A DNA stretch of 7,028 nucleotides from Limnochordia bacterium (lineage in GTDB: Bacteria; Bacillota; Limnochordia; Darwinibacteriales; B1SED10-159), in assembly GCA_007132255.1 (NCBI GenBank), contig SLOZ01000118.1, positions 1-7,028 on the forward strand, written 5' to 3'. Positions 1 to 6,228 of this stretch are shown here, piece by piece. Positions within the stretch are counted from its first letter, which is position 1; the number at the start of each line of letters is the position of its first letter. The translations under genes and the position numbers were made by a program. Below the pieces are notes generated by a model. The model worked only from the letters and a program-made list of their open reading frames with translations. It was not told where the DNA came from and made no database searches.

Positions 1-163
1 GTGAGCGAGCAGGCAACCGAGATTGAGCTGCCTGGTGTCGCGTTTAGGTAGCTGGCAGCCACTGCGGCCCGCGACACGGGAAAGCACGCGATTCCAGTTG
101 AAAGTGACTCTGCAGAGTTGGAGATTGACTGCGAATGGACCATCCATGAGATTGATACGGTGA
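1..163 (+). other. Stretch upstream of terminator; possible 3' remnant of a neighbouring gene
   Basis: No gene can be called with confidence here. Frame 1 is open from the left edge to an amber TAG at 49-51, so the first 51 bases could be the tail of a + strand gene. Frame 1 then stays open from 52 to a TAG at 201-203, and part of it (about 88-162) reads as plausible protein rich in Glu, Asp and Ile. Frame 2 has a TGA at 2-4 and another at 161-163, directly against the terminator stem, giving about 52 codons that look less protein-like (many Arg and Ser). I recognise no family in any frame. The terminator at 164 makes it likely that a + strand transcript ends here. It could be a short gene tail plus 3' UTR, or a decayed gene fragment. 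Confidence 0.25.
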
Positions 164-186
164 GGCGCCCCTGCGGGCGCCTTTTC
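164..186 (+). terminator. Rho-independent terminator of the upstream unit
   Basis: A perfect 7-bp G+C-only stem (GGCGCCC at 164-170 and GGGCGCC at 175-181) encloses a 4-base loop (CTGC) and is followed by TTTT at 182-185. The T-tract is on the + strand only, so it terminates rightward transcription from upstream. It insulates the efflux cluster from read-through, implying that the cluster has its own promoter between here and 487. The T-tract is short, but the stem is very stable. Confidence 0.75.
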
Positions 187-189
187 CGC

Positions 190-233
190 GCTGAAGGGCG
201 CTAGTTAGCGAGCTGAAGGGCGCTAGTTAGCGA
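190..233. repeat. Exact tandem duplication of a 22-bp unit, each with a 12-bp dyad
   Basis: Two identical head-to-tail 22-bp copies lie at 190-211 and 212-233. Each contains the imperfect palindrome CGCTAGTTAGCG (199-210 and 221-232), with 5-bp arms around a central GT. The dyad centres are 22 bp apart, about two helical turns, so both would face the same side of the DNA. The location, just after a terminator and upstream of the cluster's likely promoter, would suit a regulator binding site. A replication-slippage duplication without function is the simpler alternative. Confidence 0.6.
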
Positions 234-315
234 ACTTTCCCTAACCGATTCCAGTGGCAGAGCGGATGCCATCGTCTTGATGCACCACTCCGATCCCACA
301 CTTTCCCACAATGTT

Positions 316-347
316 TTGCTAAAGCTGCTGAAATCCCTGCTTATACT
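316..347 (+). promoter_or_regulatory. Weak candidate promoter for the efflux operon
   Basis: TATACT at 342-347 matches five of six bases of a sigma-70-type -10 box. The nearest -35-like hexamer, TTGCTA at 316-321, lies 20 bp away, which is longer than the usual 16-18 bp, so the promoter would be weak or need an activator. A start near 354 would give a leader of about 130 bases before the ATG at 487. TTGCTA (316-321) and TAGCAA (353-358) are 6-bp inverted arms flanking the -10 box. No better hexamer pair was found between 187 and 486. Confidence 0.35.
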
Positions 348-369
348 GAAAGTAGCAAGAACATAACGA

Positions 370-460
370 TGGGAGAAGATCTGGACTCCCACGGGTTGTG
401 TGCCCAGCATTTTCTGGTTGATCCGGAAATGTTTAGTGCCCAGACTTGTATCTGGGTCAC
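370..460 (+). promoter_or_regulatory. Possible structured 5' leader with three hairpins
   Basis: Three short hairpins can be drawn in a row. The first is TGGGAG (370-375) with CTCCCA (386-391). The second is CCAG (404-407) with CTGG (414-417). The third and best is GTG-CCCAGA (436-444) with TCTGGG-T-CAC (451-460), nine pairs with one bulged T and a 6-base loop. The last ends 13 bases before the Shine-Dalgarno sequence of the first gene. GTGCCCAG also occurs at 400-407, so the 3' arm of hairpin three could pair with either copy, giving alternative folds. No long T-tract follows any of them, so a classical attenuator is not apparent. No known riboswitch class is recognised. Confidence 0.3.
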
Positions 461-486
461 GGACGTCTATGAAAAGGAGTGAGCCC

Positions 487-1785
487 ATGAGCAAACTCAA
501 CGAATCCATTATCCAGAAGAAACCGCAAAAGAAAAGGGCTAGATTTCGTCACCTACAGCTGATCTTGGTGGTGCTGTTGGTGTTCGGCATTGGAGGTTTC
601 ACTGCGTTCCGTTATCTGTTTCCTCATGAACAAGATTTCATCCTCAACTATTACACCTACGCCGAGGTGAGTACACGGGATTTCGCCATTTCTGTCAGTG
701 CTAACGGCACCGTGATTCCTGAGCGCCAAGAAACACTGCGCTCACAGGCCAATGCCAGCGTAACGTTGTTAGCGGTGGCCGAAGGGGATGACGTGGAAAC
801 GGGTCAGCTCTTGGCCGAACTGACATCGACTGAACTCAGCAGCCGTCACGCCTCCGCAAGGCGCCGTGTCGAACAGGCCGAACAGGACCTCGAACGCTTG
901 GGTTACGATCACGAGTCCGAACAAGAAGCCAGCGAGCGCAGCATCGCGCAGCAAGAGCAGAAGGTTGTTGAACTAGAACGCGATGTAACTCTGAAACAAG
1001 AGTTGTACCAGTTCGGCGGCCTTGCCCGGCGCGAGCTGGAGCGGGCTGAACAGGATCTGGCAGACGCTGAAGATACCTTGTTACGCCTGGTTCGCCAATA
1101 CGATGAGGCTCTGCGCCGACAGGATGTTGCCTGGCAGCGGGCCGAAGATTCTTTGGCCGAAGAACTGGCTGCTCTGCAGGATTTGGATGCCGAGATGAAG
1201 GCCCTGTTTGTCTACGCACCATTTTCCGGCCGCATCGTGGAACTCAATGTCAGCGAAGGAGTTCAGGTTAACAACGGAGCAGCCGTCCTGACGGTCGCCA
1301 CCGTGGATGATCCGTTGGTGCGGGTGCAGCTGGATGCTGACGTGATCGACCTCATCCGAGTTGGACACGAAGCAGATATCCGAACGTCCTTTGCCAGCTA
1401 TCCAGGGACCGTAACCTATATTGCTCCGAGGGCCGTGGACGTCGGGGGAACACCGGTGGTGGAGACGCATCTGCGTTTTGCTTCCAATGTGGCTGATCTG
1501 CGGCCAGCCAGCGCCGTCAGCATTGAACTGGAAGTGGATCGCCGCGCAGACAGTCCATTCCTGCCCCGCGGTGCCTATCTCTCCAGCGGTGAGCAGATGT
1601 TTGTCTATGTGCTGCGGGATGATCTGGCCATTCGTCAGGATGTGCGCTACGGTATGGTTGGCAGCAGCGCTGTGGAGATTGTGTCGGGGCTGCTGCCCGG
1701 GGATCGAGTGATTACAAGCTCATACGATGAATTTCGTCACAGAACCGAAGTGCGGGTAAATCTTGAAGGAGGTCGGCGCCAGTGA
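487..1785 (+). CDS. Membrane fusion protein (HlyD/MacA/YknX-type periplasmic adaptor)
   Basis: Inner-membrane-anchored adaptor that couples an ABC exporter to an outer-membrane duct; 432 residues. A basic cytoplasmic N-terminus (Lys/Arg-rich, residues 11-21) precedes one membrane segment (about 24-42). Then come the first lipoyl half (about 70-112), a long charged coiled-coil alpha-hairpin (about 117-238, rich in Glu, Arg and Gln), the second lipoyl half opened by the family-typical APFSGRI at 244-250, a beta-barrel domain (about 275-352), and a membrane-proximal domain containing LLPGDRVI (402-409). The ATG at 487 is chosen because AAGGAGTG (474-481) lies just upstream. An in-frame ATG at 469 and a GTG at 400 lack such a site and would add residues before the basic segment. 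The uncleaved anchor and adjacent ATPase favour a MacA/YknX-like role over an RND adaptor. It is first in the operon, and its stop overlaps the next start. Confidence 0.92.
   Translation: MSKLNESIIQKKPQKKRARFRHLQLILVVLLVFGIGGFTAFRYLFPHEQDFILNYYTYAEVSTRDFAISVSANGTVIPERQETLRSQANASVTLLAVAEGDDVETGQLLAELTSTELSSRHASARRRVEQAEQDLERLGYDHESEQEASERSIAQQEQKVVELERDVTLKQELYQFGGLARRELERAEQDLADAEDTLLRLVRQYDEALRRQDVAWQRAEDSLAEELAALQDLDAEMKALFVYAPFSGRIVELNVSEGVQVNNGAAVLTVATVDDPLVRVQLDADVIDLIRVGHEADIRTSFASYPGTVTYIAPRAVDVGGTPVVETHLRFASNVADLRPASAVSIELEVDRRADSPFLPRGAYLSSGEQMFVYVLRDDLAIRQDVRYGMVGSSAVEIVSGLLPGDRVITSSYDEFRHRTEVRVNLEGGRRQ
1766..1773 (+). promoter_or_regulatory. Perfect Shine-Dalgarno deciding the GTG start of the ATPase
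   Basis: AAGGAGGT is fully complementary to the anti-Shine-Dalgarno end of 16S rRNA and sits 8 bases before the GTG at 1782, inside the end of the fusion protein gene. It supports the non-ATG start and the 4-bp GTGA overlap, and predicts efficient translation of the ATPase. Confidence 0.8.
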
Positions 1786-2510
1786 TTCAGCTGAACAGCG
1801 TATCGAAGTATTACCAAATGGGCGAGGTGGAAGTCCGAGCCCTCGACGATGTCACACTGAATATCGCTAAGGGTCAGTTTATTGCCATCATGGGAGCATC
1901 GGGATCAGGGAAATCCACTTTGATGAACGTCTTAGGACTGTTGGATCTGCCCATCACAGGCGAGTACCTGTTAGAAAACACGGATATCAGTGAACTGGCG
2001 GACAACGAAGTTTCACGAATCCGGAACCAGCACTATGGCTTTGTCTTCCAGAGCTATAATCTCTTCCCCGAATTGACAGCCTTAGAAAACGTGGCACTGC
2101 CGCTCATGTATGCAAAAAAGCCGTCCAAAGAGCGGCGGGAAAGAGCAGCGGCGCTCTTGTCCAAGGTCCAAATGGACCATCGCATGAACCATTTTCCAGC
2201 ACAGCTTTCCGGTGGTGAACAACAGCGAGTGGCCGTGGCCCGAGCGCTAGTGAATGAGCCAAGTCTGCTGCTGGCCGACGAACCTACGGGAAACCTCAGC
2301 AGTGGCCATGAAGAGGAAATTATGCAGCTATTCGCAGCCTTGAATGACGAAGGTGCAACCATTGTCATGGTGACCCACAGTGCCGCCGTGGCCGGCTATG
2401 CCAAGGATCTGATTTTGATCTCGGATGGACGCATTGTTTCAGAAACGCCGATTACGCAGCGCTTCCGTCCTGTGGAAATCGCCAATATGCAGGGAGGATA
2501 TCTCAAATGA
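1782..2510 (+). CDS. ABC transporter ATP-binding protein (MacB/LolD/YknY family)
   Basis: Cytoplasmic ATPase expected to power the two permeases encoded downstream; 242 residues, slightly longer than the usual 220-235 through a short C-terminal tail. Motifs in order: an aromatic A-loop-like KYY (9-11), Walker A GASGSGKST (38-46), Q-loop Gln at 90 (FVFQSYNL), ABC signature LSGGEQQRV (142-150), Walker B LLLADEP (162-168) with catalytic Glu167, and H-loop His199 (VTHS). The LSGGEQQRV and ADEPTGNL wording is typical of the MacB/LolD group that pairs with FtsX-type permeases. One departure is the D-loop: the family's GNLD reads GNLS, so the usual Asp is Ser173. It starts at GTG 1782 behind a perfect ribosome binding site, overlapping the previous stop by 4 bp, and its own stop overlaps the next ATG. 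It is the only ATPase in the window, so it probably works as a homodimer under two different permeases. Confidence 0.95.
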   Translation: MIQLNSVSKYYQMGEVEVRALDDVTLNIAKGQFIAIMGASGSGKSTLMNVLGLLDLPITGEYLLENTDISELADNEVSRIRNQHYGFVFQSYNLFPELTALENVALPLMYAKKPSKERRERAAALLSKVQMDHRMNHFPAQLSGGEQQRVAVARALVNEPSLLLADEPTGNLSSGHEEEIMQLFAALNDEGATIVMVTHSAAVAGYAKDLILISDGRIVSETPITQRFRPVEIANMQGGYLK

Positions 2511-3559
2511 AACCACTCATACTTGCATTGTCCGTGTTTTTGACAATCTTGGCCATCCCAGCTTCAACGACGGCAGGCGTGAGTCATGAACTATCGGTGG
2601 CAGCCGCTGTAGAATTGGGTTTGACACATAACCTGGATATCGCCTTGGCCAATTTCCGGGTGGAAGAAGCCCGTGCTGACCTAACGCGACAGCGCATTGT
2701 GGGCGACGAAGAAGAAATTGCCGTGGCCGAAGATAAACTGGTCGACGCTCTAGATATATTGGAACAGGCTCAGGTTGACCTGACGACCCAGATTGAAAAC
2801 AGCTATTACGATATCCTAACAGCGGAAGCCCGTCTGGCAGAGCTGCTGCAAAATCTCGAAGACGCTCAGAGCAATTACCGCATAGAGCAAGCCCGCTACC
2901 AAGCAGGCATGATCTCGCAGTTATCCTTGGAGCGAACTCGCAATTCCGTGTTCAACACGGAACTGAATGCTGCTCGCCAGCGGGATAACTTGGACACATC
3001 GGTGTATCGTTTCCAAGACCTGCTCGGAATCTCCCTGCAGGACACAGTGGTCTTGACGGACACCATTGACCTAACCTACCGCCCTTTGACTATGACCTTC
3101 GATGGAGCTTTGGAGACTGCCTTGGTCCATGCAGCGGTTATTTTGGCAGCACAGGAGTCCTTGGCTGATGCTGCGGAAGCGGTACGCCTAGCAGATAACT
3201 CCTATACACCCAGGGCTGCACTGGAGAAGGCCCGTATGGATCAGCGGCGGGCCGAGGTCAACTACGAGAAGGCTGAGAACCGAGTCTTCTTCGATGTCCG
3301 TTCGGCTTACCTGCGAGTTGCGCAGGTGGAAGCAAGCATCGATCTACTGCGGCGTGAACTGGACTATGCTCAGCGCAACTTGCAGGTGGTACAAGCTCAG
3401 CATGCCGACGGTGTTGTCAGTGACTCGGCTTTGGCGAATGCTGAACGAGCGGTGGAGAGCGCCGAAACCGACCTTTCTGACGCCCTGTGGGATCATGTTC
3501 GAGCCCATCGGGATCTCGTATTGGCGATCGGGCAGCCCGCCGTCGAGTGGGGGGATTAA
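2507..3559 (+). CDS. TolC-family outer membrane efflux protein A, short and apparently all-helical
   Basis: A 350-residue exported protein with a signal peptide (Lys2, hydrophobic 4-19, likely cleavage near residue 23) and no lipobox Cys. Two TolC-type (outer membrane efflux protein) repeats are visible, about 29-180 and 195-345. Each ends in the characteristic helix motif: AGMISQLSLERTRN (133-146) leading to LLGI (172-175), and DGVVSDSALANAE (301-313) leading to LAIG (339-342). Usual TolC proteins have about 420-490 residues with beta-strands between the first and second helix of each repeat. Here both connections (about 60-75 and 228-242) pass almost directly from helix to helix, so the barrel strands seem to be missing. 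The reading frame is clean, so this looks like a real architecture and not decay. AGGGAGG (2491-2497) lies 9 bases before an ATG that overlaps the ATPase stop. It may form the periplasmic part of the duct or partner protein B. Confidence 0.85.
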   Translation: MKPLILALSVFLTILAIPASTTAGVSHELSVAAAVELGLTHNLDIALANFRVEEARADLTRQRIVGDEEEIAVAEDKLVDALDILEQAQVDLTTQIENSYYDILTAEARLAELLQNLEDAQSNYRIEQARYQAGMISQLSLERTRNSVFNTELNAARQRDNLDTSVYRFQDLLGISLQDTVVLTDTIDLTYRPLTMTFDGALETALVHAAVILAAQESLADAAEAVRLADNSYTPRAALEKARMDQRRAEVNYEKAENRVFFDVRSAYLRVAQVEASIDLLRRELDYAQRNLQVVQAQHADGVVSDSALANAERAVESAETDLSDALWDHVRAHRDLVLAIGQPAVEWGD

Positions 3560-3562
3560 GCT

Positions 3563-4876
3563 ATGCGTCTGGGAACCACAGCCATCATTGCCATGCTCAT
3601 CTTGACGCAGCCCACCAGTTTATGGGCGCAGGCGGCCGAGCTTGACTTGGACTTGACCGGCGCCATAGGTATGGCCTTGGAGAGTAATCGCGATTGGATT
3701 TTGACCCAGGAAGAAATGGGTGTATTGGAACAACGGCGTGAATACGATGCCAAGACTATTCCGGTCATTAGTGTCAGCGGCACTGCCTTGGACTATGCCG
3801 CCGGGGATCTTCGTAGTCCCAGTCTGCAGCTGCAGGGGCGCTTGGACGTTACAGACAACAGCCGTCTCGAACTAACGATACCTGTTCGCATGGTAGACGA
3901 CAGCATTCAAATCCGCCCAGGTATCAGCTATACACAGGATCTCTTCGTACCAAGACAGGTAGAGCGTCCAGTGCAGCCCAGCAGCGAAACGGAACAAATC
4001 CTGTTCAGTGCTCGGCAGCGTTTGATTTTGGACGTCGGCACAGCCTATTACCAAGTGCTGCGCAGTGTCCACGAACTGACTCTCAAAAAGCAGGATCTGC
4101 ACCTAGCGGAACTACAGGCGCAGCGAGTTCGTGAGTTGGAGCGACCCGACGTCGAGGCACTGCGGGCCGATGGCGAAGTGGACGACGCTCGCACAGCTCT
4201 GCTGCGGGCTGAGGATGCGTTGAAGGACGCAGCACTGCAGTTTAACGACTTGCTTCATGCAGACATTCCCCCAGAGGCCTTGGATGCTGTGGTGGCTTTC
4301 CAACCCCTTACGGGGGATCTGGCCTGGTGGCATGGACAGGGGGTTCATCAGCATTCGCAGGTACTCGAAGCGCAGTACCGCTTGGGGTTGGCCGAAGCCA
4401 ACGCTGCGGACTTTGCAGCGGACCACGGTTATGCTGTGGCATTAACTTCCAGTTACCAGGAACGGACCACAGCCGGGCAAACAGACTATGAACTGCGAGC
4501 AGCCGTCACCGTGCGCAAGACGCTTTATCCGGTGGACCCGGTGCGCAGTGATGAGTTGAATCTCGCGGTGGCCAAGGCCGATTTGGCACTGGAACAAGCA
4601 ATCATGCGAGCCCAACGAGAGATTGAGACGGCCTACCGGCAGGTGAAGACTATTGAGGATCGCATCGCGACGTTGGGTGAGCGGCTCGATGATGCCCGCA
4701 CTAGTTGGAGCCAAGAAGTTCTGCGCTACCAGGCGGGCCTCAGCACCCAGCTGCATGTCCTAGAACTAGAATACCTGGTGGATACCCTTAGTTTTGATCT
4801 GCTCCACGCCCATTATGATCATGCTTTGGCTGTGGCTAAGCTGAACTTTGCATGCAGCTTGGTCATCCCCTGGTGA
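3563..4876 (+). CDS. TolC-family outer membrane efflux protein B, with beta-strand regions
   Basis: A 437-residue exported protein expected to form the outer-membrane channel of the exporter. The signal peptide is about 1-24, with a good cleavage site in WAQA (21-24). Repeat 1 (about 28-235) begins with a helix, then has a beta-rich section at about 66-128 with alternating polar and hydrophobic residues (for example SLQLQGRLDV and SIQIRPGISY), then helices ending near LLHA (230-233). Repeat 2 (about 242-430) has a shorter beta section at about 288-322 (YAVALTSSYQ; YELRAAVTVR), and the family helix motif YQAGLSTQLHVLELE at 389-403. Thus, unlike the preceding gene product, it keeps the strands needed to span the outer membrane. 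It starts 3 bp after the previous stop, and its ribosome binding site is the weakest of the operon (G-run at 3549-3554). A start later in the frame would remove the signal peptide. Confidence 0.88.
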   Translation: MRLGTTAIIAMLILTQPTSLWAQAAELDLDLTGAIGMALESNRDWILTQEEMGVLEQRREYDAKTIPVISVSGTALDYAAGDLRSPSLQLQGRLDVTDNSRLELTIPVRMVDDSIQIRPGISYTQDLFVPRQVERPVQPSSETEQILFSARQRLILDVGTAYYQVLRSVHELTLKKQDLHLAELQAQRVRELERPDVEALRADGEVDDARTALLRAEDALKDAALQFNDLLHADIPPEALDAVVAFQPLTGDLAWWHGQGVHQHSQVLEAQYRLGLAEANAADFAADHGYAVALTSSYQERTTAGQTDYELRAAVTVRKTLYPVDPVRSDELNLAVAKADLALEQAIMRAQREIETAYRQVKTIEDRIATLGERLDDARTSWSQEVLRYQAGLSTQLHVLELEYLVDTLSFDLLHAHYDHALAVAKLNFACSLVIPW

Positions 4877-4882
4877 GAGGAG
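4877..4882 (+). promoter_or_regulatory. Shine-Dalgarno deciding the GTG start of permease 1
   Basis: GAGGAG sits immediately after the TGA of the preceding gene and 7 bases before the GTG at 4890. It selects that GTG over upstream in-frame codons, which would overlap the TolC B gene and prepend residues unlike the family. Confidence 0.7.
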
Positions 4883-4889
4883 TGATAAC

Positions 4890-6212
4890 GTGAGCCTTAG
4901 TGACCTTTTATTCTTGGCTGTCCGTTACTGCAAGAAACGATTTTTCGAATCGCTCCTCATTGTCTTAGCCATTGGGCTCGGCGTAGGCGTCATCGTAACC
5001 GTATTGGCACTGTTCAATGGCGTTCGGCTGCAGCAGGAGGACTTTTTGCAGCAGCCGAACTACCGAACGATTCGCGTGACCGCCATGGAAGATATTATGC
5101 AGGCCTTTGCCAACACCGACAATCCGCTGATCTCCATTCCGCAGATTACGTGGGAAGAACGGCCGCAGTTTATCCTCGAAGATTTGGAGATGTTGAAACA
5201 GGTCTTTCCCGATAGTCACGTCTTCGCGCAACAGACGGGAGCCTACCCGCTGGATACGGGTGCTGGTACTGTACAGCCCGCCAGCTCGGCCATGATGAAC
5301 ATGAACCGTGAAGACACCATACCAGCCATATTGACCACGGCAGAATACTTCAGTTTCATGAATCTGCGGGTGAATGACGGCAGTCTATTCTCGGATACGG
5401 ACGTGGAACAAGCCACTGCTGTGGTTGTTTTGGGAGCTGGGTTGGCTGAACGCTTGTATGGCCAGGACGATCCCGTAGGTCAAACTCTGCGTTTGGCCGG
5501 CGATGATCGCCCCTATTACGTTTTGGGAGTACTGGCTCCTACTACAGCTCTGGCGACCGACGGGAGCAGCGCCCGTGAATTGAACAACCAGGCATATCTG
5601 CCCATCACGGCAGCGCCCCGCCGCAGTTTTGGCCGCGGTGTGGGCACCAGTGCCGCTACGACCCATCTGGTGGGCATCACCGAAATGCGAATCGGTCTGC
5701 CCATCGATGTTCCTTTAGCAACTGTGCTGCGAGAAGTGCGCGACTACGCGGGATTGACATACGGCGATGTGGCGGCTGTTTACGCACCATTTGAAGACTT
5801 GCAGGCCCAACAGCAGCGTTTTGTGTTCATGGGGATTATCATCTTTTTGTTCGCTTCCATCGGTTTGCTGATTGCAGCCGTGAACATCCTGACATTGATG
5901 CTGGCCAGGATTCTGCGGCGGACCCGCAATATTGGTCTCAGCCGGGCCTTGGGTGCAGACCAACGAGGAATTTTCATGCAGTTCTTGGTCGAAGCCGGAG
6001 TTCTTGGTTTGGCCGGATCGGTGCTGGGCATTACTATCTCCTACGGAGGCGTGCAATTGGTGTCTGCCTTGCTGGAGGAACCCCTGTCCCATAGTCTGCT
6101 CGTGCAGCTGGCGGGAGTCGGTGTGGCTTTGACAGTAACATTCATCTTTGGAATCTATCCTCCGTACCAGGGTGCCCGGATCCGGCCCGTGGATGCGCTG
6201 CGGGTAGAGTGA
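4890..6212 (+). CDS. ABC transporter permease 1 (MacB periplasmic core + FtsX domain)
   Basis: Inner-membrane permease of the MacB/LolC/YknZ type without a fused ATPase; 440 residues from GTG 4890. Layout: membrane helix 1 (about 21-43), a large periplasmic core (about 44-308) containing the family pattern of a small-domain strand followed by VVVLGAGLAERLYG and DDPVGQTLRL (178-202), then three helices of the FtsX domain (about 311-338, 365-395, 402-424). The cytoplasmic loop between helices 2 and 3 carries the coupling segment RTRNIGLSRALGA (344-356). The C-terminus IRPVDALRVE matches the usual PxxALRxE ending. In the coupling segment the commonly conserved Glu of REIG is Asn347. With four membrane helices it must dimerise; the neighbouring permease gene suggests a heterodimer, as in LolC/LolE. 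Consistent with mechanotransmission: ATP hydrolysis moves the periplasmic domains rather than passing substrate through the membrane. Confidence 0.92.
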   Translation: MSLSDLLFLAVRYCKKRFFESLLIVLAIGLGVGVIVTVLALFNGVRLQQEDFLQQPNYRTIRVTAMEDIMQAFANTDNPLISIPQITWEERPQFILEDLEMLKQVFPDSHVFAQQTGAYPLDTGAGTVQPASSAMMNMNREDTIPAILTTAEYFSFMNLRVNDGSLFSDTDVEQATAVVVLGAGLAERLYGQDDPVGQTLRLAGDDRPYYVLGVLAPTTALATDGSSARELNNQAYLPITAAPRRSFGRGVGTSAATTHLVGITEMRIGLPIDVPLATVLREVRDYAGLTYGDVAAVYAPFEDLQAQQQRFVFMGIIIFLFASIGLLIAAVNILTLMLARILRRTRNIGLSRALGADQRGIFMQFLVEAGVLGLAGSVLGITISYGGVQLVSALLEEPLSHSLLVQLAGVGVALTVTFIFGIYPPYQGARIRPVDALRVE

Positions 6213-6228
6213 GAGAGGAGGGAAATGA

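Noticed and set aside
234..307. ACTTTCCC occurring at 234-241 and 300-307, 66 bp (three times 22) apart
   Set aside because: An 8-base repeat is easily due to chance, and the spacing agreement with the 22-bp unit has no other support.
400..486. N-terminal extension of the fusion protein from GTG 400 or ATG 469
   Set aside because: No Shine-Dalgarno precedes either; ATG 487 has one at the right distance and gives the usual basic tail plus membrane anchor. The extension also runs through the leader hairpins.
201..509. Minus-strand open frame of 102 codons across the upstream region
   Set aside because: It starts inside the fusion protein gene, ends in the tandem repeats, has no ribosome binding site, and its product shows no recognisable domain.
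836..1470. Long minus-strand frames opposite the fusion protein gene
   Set aside because: They are shadows of a well conserved coding sequence; the translations are low in recognisable content and no start signals are present.
2507..4876. The two TolC genes as one gene split by a frameshift
   Set aside because: Each has its own signal peptide and two full repeats, and they differ in sequence; this is a pair of paralogues, not a broken gene.
4848..4889. Earlier start for permease 1, overlapping the TolC B gene
   Set aside because: The extra 14 residues do not resemble the family N-terminus, and the ribosome binding site at 4877-4882 points to GTG 4890.
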